Below the pieces are notes generated by a model. It searched no databases. It was given only the letters and a program-made list of their open reading frames with translations, and was not told where the DNA came from. A DNA stretch of 5,508 nt from Opitutia bacterium UBA7441. Its GTDB lineage: Bacteria; Verrucomicrobiota; Verrucomicrobiia; Opitutales; Coraliomargaritaceae. Made by a program: the position numbers and the translations under genes. The stretch is from assembly GCA_002480015.1 (NCBI GenBank), contig DLQD01000064.1:1-5508 (forward strand), read 5' to 3'. This document shows, in pieces, positions 1-5,508 of this stretch (its first letter is position 1; each line of letters starts with the position of its first letter).

Positions 1-134
1 CCTTCGGCATCGTGAATACTACGTGCCGCCTCGGCCAACTGATCGCGGGCGGCATCGAGATTACCCTGCATGACCTCCCGCAGCGAGTCCGTCGCGCAGA
101 TCACATTGTAGGCGTCGATGAGTAGATAGTGCAT
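1..134 (-). CDS. YacP-like NYN-domain protein, N-terminal 44 codons (runs off the left edge)
   Basis: The reading frame opens at an ATG (132-134) and stays open to the window edge, giving a start MHYLLIDAYNVICATDSL followed by a charged, alanine-rich helix (LDAARDQLAEAARSIHDAEG). The pattern hydrophobic-hydrophobic-I-D-A-Y-N-V-I is the first strand and metal-site aspartate (Asp7, with Asn10) of NYN/PIN-like nuclease folds. The later L-D-A-A-R-D-x-L matches the YacP (DUF901) family, in which Bacillus YacP/Rae1 is a ribosome-associated mRNA endonuclease. An in-frame TAA at 156-158 means this is the first ATG available. No Shine-Dalgarno sequence precedes it. The gene follows nuoN on the same strand after 81 nt with no hairpin terminator between them, so read-through from the nuo operon is possible, but a functional link to respiration is not implied. 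The rest of the protein, including the other acidic residues, lies outside the window, so nuclease activity cannot be judged. Confidence 0.8.
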   Translation of the reverse strand, partial: MHYLLIDAYNVICATDSLREVMQGNLDAARDQLAEAARSIHDAE

Positions 135-161
135 TTTCAGAAGTCGAATGTTAGTTTATCA

Positions 162-217
162 TGCCCTCTGCCCTCTAAATCCTAACCCCTAACTCCTAAC
201 TTCTGCATTCTGCCCTT
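162..217. repeat. Array of eight degenerate tandem heptamers (two unit types) between nuoN and the NYN gene
   Basis: Read on the plus strand in steps of seven, the units are TGCCCTC, TGCCCTC, TAAATCC, TAACCCC, TAACTCC, TAACTTC, TGCATTC and TGCCCTT. Every unit begins with T and then G or A, and seven of eight end in C. The units are arranged as two TG-type, four TA-type, then two TG-type. On the nuo mRNA strand they read as purine-rich GCAGARR and TTAGGRR units. The last unit overlaps the nuoN stop codon (216-218) by two bases. The run resembles the short tandemly repeated heptamers known from intergenic regions of cyanobacteria and some other bacteria. It contains almost no C on the mRNA strand, so it cannot fold into a Rho-independent terminator. 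Function is unknown. Confidence 0.8.
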
Positions 218-1718
218 ACGGAATGACTGGTAGAACGGCGGGAATTATACCAATCACGATAGTCGCGACGACCAATGCGCCGAGCAGGAAGCGGTCGCTG
301 GCCGTAGCCGAACAGGAGGCATCCTGCAACACCTCTGCGGACGGCGGGGAGAAATAACATTCACGAATCCAACCGAAATAGTAATAAATTGAGATGACCA
401 CTCCAAGTATAGAAATCCCGAGTAAGCCATAGAGGCCGGCTTGGAAGGCAGCTACGAAGAGGAATAGCTTGCCAATAAAGCCACCAAGAGGCGGTATTCC
501 GGCAAGCGAGCCGAGGCCAGAGGCGAGCACACCGCTGAGAAAGGGGCGTCTACGGGCGAAGTTTTCGTAATGATCGAGTTCCTGATCATCGTCGACGCCG
601 GAAGTCAGCGACATGACACCGAAGACGGCGAAGGATGCGAGCAAATAGGTAGCGAGGTAGAAGATCACCGCATAGACCGCCCACGGCACGTAGATAGAGG
701 CGATCACGCCGACGAGCAAATAGCCCGCATGGGCAATACCAGAGAGCCCCATGAGCCGCTTAACGTTGCGTTGTGCAACGGCAGCCATGTTACCGAACAG
801 GATCGTCGCCGCAGCGATGACGGAGAGCACTGGCACGAGCATTTCGCTCAGCCCGATAAAGGGCCCACCTACAAGCTGCAGCAGCACGATAAAACCAGCA
901 GCCTTGGAAGCGACGGCGAGATAAGCCGTGACGGGCGTCGGGGCACCCTGATAGACGTCAGGCACCCATATTTGAAAAGGTACTGCGCCGATTTTGAAGC
1001 AGATACCCGCAATGACGAGCAAGGCACCTACCCTCACAATCAGATGGTCCGCATTGAGGAGGATAAAATTGCTCAACTCGCCGTAATTGAGTGAGTCGTG
1101 ACTCGAAGCCACTAACTCGGGGTTTCCGGCGATGCCGTAAAGCAAAACTATACCAAAGAGTAAAATTCCGGAACTGAGCGCTCCAAGGATCAAATACTTG
1201 AGACCGCTCTCCAAAGAGAACTGACTGGTGCGGCAATAGGCTACAAGCACGTAGAAGGCGACGGTCACCGTTTCCAGTGCGACGAAGAGCATAATGAAAT
1301 GATGACTCTGCACGAGAAGCATCATCGCAGCAGAAATGATCAGAACGAGGGCGTAGAACTCTGTTTTGGGCAACGATTGCTTGCTAAGGTAAATCTTACC
1401 CAGGTAGCAGACGAGAATCGAGCTCACCAGGAAGAAGCCGCGCATGATCTGCGAAACGTCGTTTTGGATAATGAGTCCGCTGAAAAACGAACGTTCCTCG
1501 AGATGGCACCAACCCGCGAAGCTGACAGTAGCGACAAGGATGATAACTTGCCCCCAGATCGCAAGGCGCGGAATCCAACCCTGCTGCTTCTTGGGTAGAG
1601 CCATCTCGGCACCGAGTAGGCCGAGCGCGAGCACGCCGAGCATAATCTCTGGGAGAATGGCCGCCCACTCGTTGGTCGCAGTGAAACCGCGTAAAAATTC
1701 GACAAGAAGCTCGTTCAT
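216..1718 (-). CDS. nuoN: NADH-quinone oxidoreductase subunit N
   Basis: Antiporter-like membrane subunit of complex I (ND2 homologue), one of three proton-pumping modules in the inner-membrane arm. It has 500 residues, close to the 485 of E. coli NuoN, and is hydrophobic throughout with about 14 membrane segments. The expected charged residues of the proton path are visible: Glu149 in the TM5 motif VALETV (E. coli Glu133), Lys174 in SGLKYLILGA (Lys158), Lys242 before VPFQIWVPDVYQGAP (Lys217), Lys272 in AVASKAAG (Lys247) and Lys417 in GGFIGK (Lys395). The W-V-P-D-V-Y-Q-G-A-P-T-P signature at 251-262 is diagnostic for NuoN. It is the last gene of the operon; its ATG overlaps the nuoM TAA by one base (TAATG), and AAAGGAG lies 11 nt upstream inside nuoM. 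No truncation or frameshift is seen. Confidence 0.97.
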   Translation of the reverse strand: MNELLVEFLRGFTATNEWAAILPEIMLGVLALGLLGAEMALPKKQQGWIPRLAIWGQVIILVATVSFAGWCHLEERSFFSGLIIQNDVSQIMRGFFLVSSILVCYLGKIYLSKQSLPKTEFYALVLIISAAMMLLVQSHHFIMLFVALETVTVAFYVLVAYCRTSQFSLESGLKYLILGALSSGILLFGIVLLYGIAGNPELVASSHDSLNYGELSNFILLNADHLIVRVGALLVIAGICFKIGAVPFQIWVPDVYQGAPTPVTAYLAVASKAAGFIVLLQLVGGPFIGLSEMLVPVLSVIAAATILFGNMAAVAQRNVKRLMGLSGIAHAGYLLVGVIASIYVPWAVYAVIFYLATYLLASFAVFGVMSLTSGVDDDQELDHYENFARRRPFLSGVLASGLGSLAGIPPLGGFIGKLFLFVAAFQAGLYGLLGISILGVVISIYYYFGWIRECYFSPPSAEVLQDASCSATASDRFLLGALVVATIVIGIIPAVLPVIP

Positions 1719-3307
1719 TAGTGTTTAATCTCCTTTGGTGCCTCCAAGTCGGCCGGCAGTGCGGCGGATTGGATCATGGGCAAATTGCTTTGCTCCTGTG
1801 GGTAGAGTTCGGCCAGTTCGCGGTTGGCATCGTCGGAGAAGATGCGCGGGAAGATCCCAGTCAACATAAGGCCGGCGATCAGGATGCAGGCGGGCAGTTT
1901 TTCAAAAGCCTGCATATCGGTTATCTTTCCGCCTTCCAGGCGTGCAACAAAGGCCTCCTTCGGCTGACCAAAGAAAACATGAGCGACTGCACGCAGCCCG
2001 TAAATCGCCGAGATGACGATGCCGATGGCGGCCGGAGCGACGATCCAACGAGTCAAGTCCGTCTCTGCAAGCGCGGCAAAAATAGTGAACTCCCCCCAGA
2101 AATTACCGAATCCCGGCAGGCCAATACTGGCCATCGTAGCGGCCACGAAGAACCCGGCAAGGACGGGGGCTTTCGCGGCCAGTCCCCCCATTGCGGATAG
2201 CTCAAAAGTTTGGCTCCGGTGATAGATGCAGGTTGAAAGCATGAAGAGCAGAGCAACAGACAACCCGTGCGCCACCATCATAAGCAGTGCACCCCCCGCC
2301 CCGATGACAGAGAAGCAAGCCAACCCGAGGAAGGCGTAGCCCATGTGCATCACCGAGCTATAACCCAGCATCATTTTGAGATCCTTCTGGGCCATCGTGA
2401 CCAGTCCGATGATAAGGATATTACCCAGTGCGAGCCAAACAATCCAAGGGAACCAGTGGTCGGCGCCAGCAGGCAGGAGCGGCGCGGCTATTTGCAAGAG
2501 GCCATAGAGCCCGAACTTTTTCAAGACCCCGGCGTGGAGCATGGCCGCACCGGTCGGCGCGACGGCATAGCCTTTGGGCGCCCAACTGTGGAAAGGGAAA
2601 AGCGAAACCAGAATCCCGAAGCCGAAAAGGAGCAGCGCGAAGATATTGTTCTGCACCGTTTCGGAGAGCGGTTGCGCAGTCAGGTATGTACGCAGCTCAA
2701 GGAGCGAGAAGGAGTCGGCACCGCTCTGCACGTAGAGGGCGATGAGGCCGAGCAGTGAGAGCAGCGCGCCGAGGGTGAGGTAAATCGTCATCTCGATGGC
2801 GGCACCTCGGCGACCTGCGCCACCCCAGATTCCAATCATGAGGAAGGTCGGGATGAGGGCGAACTCATGAAAAAAGTAGAAGAAGAATACATCAACCGAA
2901 GCAAAGGTGCCCATCAAGCCGCCGAGCATACAAAGGAGCAGTGCAAGATAAAGATGCAGCCGCTCGGCATTGGAATACATAGCGTAGAGCCCTGCGGCGA
3001 AACCGACAGTAGCCGCGAGCAGGAAAAGCGGCATGGAGATGCCGTTAAGCCCGAGGTGCAGGTAGATACCGATACTTTCCAGTCCAGTCGGCAGGCGCAG
3101 TTCGAAATTGTATTCCCCAACGAGCGAAGGCTCAAAGAGACTGTAGAGCAGGAGCCCGATGATAAGCGGGCAGCTAAATCCGAAGGCGGCGATTGCGCGC
3201 AGGGTGATTCGGTTAAAGCGTGCGCCGAAGAGCAGCACTAAACCTGTGGCAAGCGGCCCCAAAATTGCGATGAGCAAGAAAATTGAATTGGTATCGAGGT
3301 GTCCCAT
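1718..3307 (-). CDS. nuoM: NADH-quinone oxidoreductase subunit M (variant channel residues)
   Basis: Antiporter-like proton-pumping subunit of complex I (ND4 homologue). From the ATG at 3307 it has 529 residues (E. coli 509), about 14 membrane segments and a polar tail after residue 489. Family landmarks are Glu148 in the TM5 motif FFHEFALIP (E. coli Glu144), FPFHSWAPKGYAVAPT at 237-252, Lys264 in HAGVLKKFGLYG (Lys265), MGY at 322-324, AHGLS at 346-350 and GNFWGEF with Glu406 at 401-407 (Glu407). Unusual points are Leu233 where E. coli has the essential Lys234, Glu172 at the TM6 lysine position, and Lys245 for the usual aspartate of WLPD. Start choice: the frame is open back to a TTG at 3358, which would overlap nuoL by 28 nt and add 17 polar residues. 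The ATG puts a hydrophobic helix right after the N-terminus, as in relatives, and leaves a 23-nt gap after nuoL. Neither start has a Shine-Dalgarno sequence. The 3' end overlaps nuoN by one base. Confidence 0.94.
   Translation of the reverse strand: MGHLDTNSIFLLIAILGPLATGLVLLFGARFNRITLRAIAAFGFSCPLIIGLLLYSLFEPSLVGEYNFELRLPTGLESIGIYLHLGLNGISMPLFLLAATVGFAAGLYAMYSNAERLHLYLALLLCMLGGLMGTFASVDVFFFYFFHEFALIPTFLMIGIWGGAGRRGAAIEMTIYLTLGALLSLLGLIALYVQSGADSFSLLELRTYLTAQPLSETVQNNIFALLLFGFGILVSLFPFHSWAPKGYAVAPTGAAMLHAGVLKKFGLYGLLQIAAPLLPAGADHWFPWIVWLALGNILIIGLVTMAQKDLKMMLGYSSVMHMGYAFLGLACFSVIGAGGALLMMVAHGLSVALLFMLSTCIYHRSQTFELSAMGGLAAKAPVLAGFFVAATMASIGLPGFGNFWGEFTIFAALAETDLTRWIVAPAAIGIVISAIYGLRAVAHVFFGQPKEAFVARLEGGKITDMQAFEKLPACILIAGLMLTGIFPRIFSDDANRELAELYPQEQSNLPMIQSAALPADLEAPKEIKH
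1730..1736 (-). promoter_or_regulatory. Shine-Dalgarno sequence for nuoN, inside the nuoM 3' end
   Basis: The minus strand reads AAAGGAG, 11 nt before the nuoN ATG and within the nuoM codons for Lys-Glu near the C-terminus. Together with the TAATG stop-start overlap it supports translational coupling of nuoM and nuoN and fixes the nuoN start. It is the only convincing Shine-Dalgarno sequence in the window; nuoK, nuoL, nuoM and the NYN gene have none in the usual position. Confidence 0.65.
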
Positions 3308-3330
3308 ATCTAGGCGATCAAAAATGTGGT

Positions 3331-5181
3331 TTACAGGATTCCGGAAGCCGCAGCCCAAAGAGCCAAAAGACCCGCGAGGAACCAGTAGACGTAGCTGTGA
3401 ATATTACCGTCGTGGAGTGAACGCGAGCAGATGCCGACGAGCCCAACGAGCCCCGCACTGCCTCGCACGAAGATGCCCTTAATTACAAAGATATCGATAA
3501 AGCTGAGGAAAATAGCGAGGCGTTGCTGGATCTTGGCGACATAGTAGCCATAGATTTCATCGAACCAGAGTCGCGCTTTGAGAAAGCCGTAAATAGGCGC
3601 TGCTTTTTGTTCGAGGCGATCTTCTTTCGCACCCGCACCATAGAAGAAAAGAGACAGCACGAGGCCCACAATCCAAGCCGTCGAGCCCGCGACCAATACC
3701 GTCTTATGCATCCCTGCGTAGCCTTCCATGTGATGGAGGTGGTCAAGATTGTCCTTGATAATCGCACCCAGCTGTTCCGGCCAAAAGCCGATCCATCCAC
3801 CGCCAAGAGAGAGCACCGCGAGCACGATGAGCGGCACCAGTATGTTAAGCGGGCTTTCGTGAGCGTGCGAGGCCGCGTCGGACTTCGGTTGGCCGAGGAA
3901 GGCAACCCAGAAGAGGCGCCCCATATAGCCGGCGGTGAGGAAGGCACCCATGGTAAGCAGAACAAAGACGGGCGTATTGCCCAAGCCCGCAGCGATGAGA
4001 ATAGCGTCTTTAGAATAGAAGCCGGCGAAACCATATACACCGCAGAGTGCCAGAGTGCCAATCAGGAAGGTAATGGCTGTAATCGGCATCTTCTTGAGCA
4101 AGCCGCCCATCTTGAAGATGTCCTGCTCGTGATGGCAGCCATGAATGACAGAGCCAGCAGCGAGGAAGAGCAGCGCCTTGAAGAAAGCGTGCGTAATCAG
4201 GTGGAAGAGAGCGATGCCCGGATAACCGAGACCGAAGGCAGCCGACATGTAGCCGAGCTGCGAAAGTGTCGAATAGGCGAGAATCTTTTTAATGTCGTTC
4301 TGGCCGTAAGCACAGAAGCCCGCATAGACGGCAACCGAAGTACCGAGCCAGGCGATGAGCTGGAGCACTTCAACCGGGAATAAAAAATCAATACGGATGA
4401 GAAAGTAGACACCGGCCGCGACCATGGTAGCAGCGTGGATAAGAGCGGAGACCGGCGTGGGGCCAGCCATGGCGTCGGGAAGCCATACGTGCAGTGGAAA
4501 CTGGGCTGACTTACCGATGAAGCCACACATGAGAAGCGCGGCAATCGAGCCGCTGACCCACTGGCTATTGGCCGCGACAATGCCGTGCATCTCACTCAGA
4601 TTCGTCGTACCAAAATGCCAGTAGGCATAGACGATACCGATCAAGAAGCCCAAGTCACCCACCCGATTAACGATGAAGGCCTTCTTCGATGCAGCGGCGG
4701 CTTCGTCTGTGTCGAGATAATGGCCAATTAACATGTAGGAGCTAAAACCAACCAGCTCCCAGAAGATGAAGATCATGATCAAGTTATCCGCCAGCACGAT
4801 ACCGAGCATGGAAAACATAAAAATGGATAGCCCGCCGAAGAAACGGGCGCGACCCTGATCATTAGCCATATAGCCAAGACTGAAAACATGGATAAGAAAG
4901 CCAACCAGGCCGACCATTGTCAGCATCGTCGCGGCAACGCCATCAAAGAGAAAACCGATCGAAACCGAATAGTCCCCAAAATGCAGCCAATTCCAGGAAA
5001 ACGCGACGGTTTCGTTTCCAGCTTCGCGAATCGCGAATAGCGAGAAGACAAAGATGCAGGCCGCCGCGAGCACCGAGATAGCCGAGGCAACCTTGCCCAT
5101 ACGGCGGAAGAAAAAAGCGATCAGCACGGCTGATAACAGCGGCGTGAGTAGGACAGCGAGCAATGATTGAGTGGCGGTCAT
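3331..5181 (-). CDS. nuoL: NADH-quinone oxidoreductase subunit L
   Basis: Distal antiporter-like pumping subunit of complex I (ND5 homologue), at the tip of the membrane arm. Its 616 residues compare with 613 in E. coli. The N-terminal ND5 segment (about 1-110) and the proton-antiporter domain (about 130-400) are complete. Channel residues are all present: Glu142 in FWELVGFSSY (E. coli Glu144), Asp176 in VNRVGD (Asp178), Lys224 in GKSAQFPLHVWLPDAM (Lys229), His249 (His254), Lys335 in THAFFKALLFL (Lys342) and Lys391-Asp392 in GFYSKDAIL (Lys399-Asp400). The C-terminal part (about 525-616) has the expected long amphipathic lateral helix that braces the membrane arm, then a final membrane anchor at about 595-615. 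It starts 4 nt after the nuoK stop at an ATG without a Shine-Dalgarno sequence, so translation is probably coupled to nuoK. No damage seen. Confidence 0.97.
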   Translation of the reverse strand: MTATQSLLAVLLTPLLSAVLIAFFFRRMGKVASAISVLAAACIFVFSLFAIREAGNETVAFSWNWLHFGDYSVSIGFLFDGVAATMLTMVGLVGFLIHVFSLGYMANDQGRARFFGGLSIFMFSMLGIVLADNLIMIFIFWELVGFSSYMLIGHYLDTDEAAAASKKAFIVNRVGDLGFLIGIVYAYWHFGTTNLSEMHGIVAANSQWVSGSIAALLMCGFIGKSAQFPLHVWLPDAMAGPTPVSALIHAATMVAAGVYFLIRIDFLFPVEVLQLIAWLGTSVAVYAGFCAYGQNDIKKILAYSTLSQLGYMSAAFGLGYPGIALFHLITHAFFKALLFLAAGSVIHGCHHEQDIFKMGGLLKKMPITAITFLIGTLALCGVYGFAGFYSKDAILIAAGLGNTPVFVLLTMGAFLTAGYMGRLFWVAFLGQPKSDAASHAHESPLNILVPLIVLAVLSLGGGWIGFWPEQLGAIIKDNLDHLHHMEGYAGMHKTVLVAGSTAWIVGLVLSLFFYGAGAKEDRLEQKAAPIYGFLKARLWFDEIYGYYVAKIQQRLAIFLSFIDIFVIKGIFVRGSAGLVGLVGICSRSLHDGNIHSYVYWFLAGLLALWAAASGIL

Positions 5182-5185
5182 ATTT

Positions 5186-5491
5186 TTAGCGACTCAAGGA
5201 GGTGAGTTGATCGACCATCACTGTCTGGCGCAGGCGGAACAGCGCGACGATGATGGCTAGGCCAAGGGCGACTTCGGCGGCCGCCACCGTGATGATGAAA
5301 AAGACGAAGAGATTACCATCCATCGTACCGTTGTAACGGGAGAACGCGACAAGCGCGAGATTCACCGCATTGAGCATAAGCTCCAGCGACATGTAGATGA
5401 CAAGTGTGTTCTTGCGAAGAATAACCCCGAATAAGCCAATTGCGAAAAGCAGAGCGGCGACGAGTATAAATGCGTTGAGTCCTACAGTCAT
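5186..5491 (-). CDS. nuoK: NADH-quinone oxidoreductase subunit K
   Basis: Small three-helix membrane subunit of complex I (ND4L homologue) that carries part of the glutamate relay between the quinone site and the antiporter subunits. It has 101 residues (E. coli 100) and aligns end to end: helix 1 at about 6-25, cytoplasmic Arg26-Lys27 (E. coli Arg25-Arg26), helix 2 with Glu37 in MSLELMLNA (Glu36), and helix 3 with Glu73 in AAAEVALGLAI (Glu72). The tail VMVDQLTSLSR corresponds to the variable C-terminal end. The ATG has no Shine-Dalgarno sequence in the 17 nt available upstream. Those bases offer two possible stops for the preceding gene: a TGA overlapping the ATG (ATGA), or a TAA leaving a 4-nt gap. 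Both are typical of tight operon packing. It precedes nuoL by 4 nt. Confidence 0.97.
   Translation of the reverse strand: MTVGLNAFILVAALLFAIGLFGVILRKNTLVIYMSLELMLNAVNLALVAFSRYNGTMDGNLFVFFIITVAAAEVALGLAIIVALFRLRQTVMVDQLTSLSR
5192..5207 (-). repeat. Short inverted repeat with a CCTCCT loop at the nuoK end, just before nuoL
   Basis: The minus strand reads ACTCA-CCTCCT-TGAGT: a perfect 5-bp stem with a 6-nt loop, ending 10 nt before the nuoL ATG. The loop and its flanks (CACCTCCTT) match the anti-Shine-Dalgarno tail of 16S rRNA rather than a ribosome-binding sequence. It lies within the codons for QLTSLS of NuoK. The stem is short and could be chance; no function is claimed. Confidence 0.3.
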
Positions 5492-5508
5492 GAAATTAAT
5501 GGCGGATG

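Noticed and set aside
135..161. Possible promoter for the NYN gene (GATAAACT as a -10 element)
   Set aside because: Only four of six bases match TATAAT and no -35 element lies at the right distance; the upstream bases are the heptamer repeats.
135..217. Rho-independent terminator after nuoN
   Set aside because: The transcript here is purine-rich with almost no C, so no stable GC stem followed by a U-run can form.
570..1094. Plus-strand open frame of 174 codons opposite nuoN
   Set aside because: Hydrophilic His/Asp/Glu/Arg-rich translation typical of the antisense of a membrane protein; no family resemblance and no separate promoter or ribosome-binding sequence seen.
2267..2758. Plus-strand open frame of 163 codons opposite nuoM
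   Set aside because: Same antisense-shadow composition; fully inside nuoM.
3483..4061. Minus-strand open frame of 192 codons in another frame of nuoL
   Set aside because: Serine/arginine-rich out-of-frame translation of a gene whose true frame is intact; not a frameshifted remnant.
3523..4383. Plus-strand open frame of 286 codons opposite nuoL
   Set aside because: The translation is charged and low in complexity, with no recognisable fold, and lies wholly antisense to an intact, strongly conserved nuoL. It is a codon-bias shadow.
5195..5204. Plus-strand AAGGAGGTGA as a ribosome-binding sequence for a plus-strand gene
   Set aside because: No sensible plus-strand coding frame follows; it is the complement of nuoK codons.
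5488..5508. 3' end of nuoJ upstream of nuoK
   Set aside because: Expected from operon order, but only 17 bases precede nuoK and two different stop codons are possible (TGA overlapping the ATG, or TAA at 5496-5498), so neither identity nor frame can be supported.

Overview
The window is almost filled by the membrane-arm end of a respiratory complex I (NADH:quinone oxidoreductase, NDH-1) operon. All of it lies on the minus strand, in the transcription order nuoK, nuoL, nuoM, nuoN. All four genes look intact. They are packed tightly: a 4-nt gap between nuoK and nuoL, a 23-nt gap between nuoL and the preferred nuoM start, and a one-base TAATG overlap between nuoM and nuoN. The window's right edge (5492-5508) is too short to identify the preceding gene, which by standard nuo order should be nuoJ.

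NuoL, NuoM and NuoN are the three antiporter-like proton-pumping subunits. NuoK, with NuoJ/A/H, forms the section linking them to the quinone-reducing arm. Most charged residues of the proton path are present in NuoK, NuoL and NuoN. NuoM departs from the pattern: the family's middle-channel lysine (Lys234 in E. coli) is a leucine, the TM6 lysine is a glutamate, and a new lysine sits about 12 residues on, in place of the aspartate of the usual W-L-P-D motif. This is the most interesting protein-level observation in the window.

Downstream of nuoN (1-215) is an 81-nt gap, mostly filled by eight tandem pyrimidine-rich heptamers of two alternating types (162-217). The first 44 codons of a YacP-like NYN-domain (predicted RNA-binding nuclease) gene follow, running off the left edge.

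Mean composition is moderate GC. The NuoL and NuoM sequence style and the NYN neighbour suggest an environmental Gram-negative bacterium, perhaps of the Verrucomicrobiota/Planctomycetota group; this is an impression from remembered sequences, not a computed placement. I see no RNA genes, CRISPR, insertion sequences, phage genes or clear terminators. Apart from the heptamer array and the NuoM substitutions, this is an ordinary housekeeping region.
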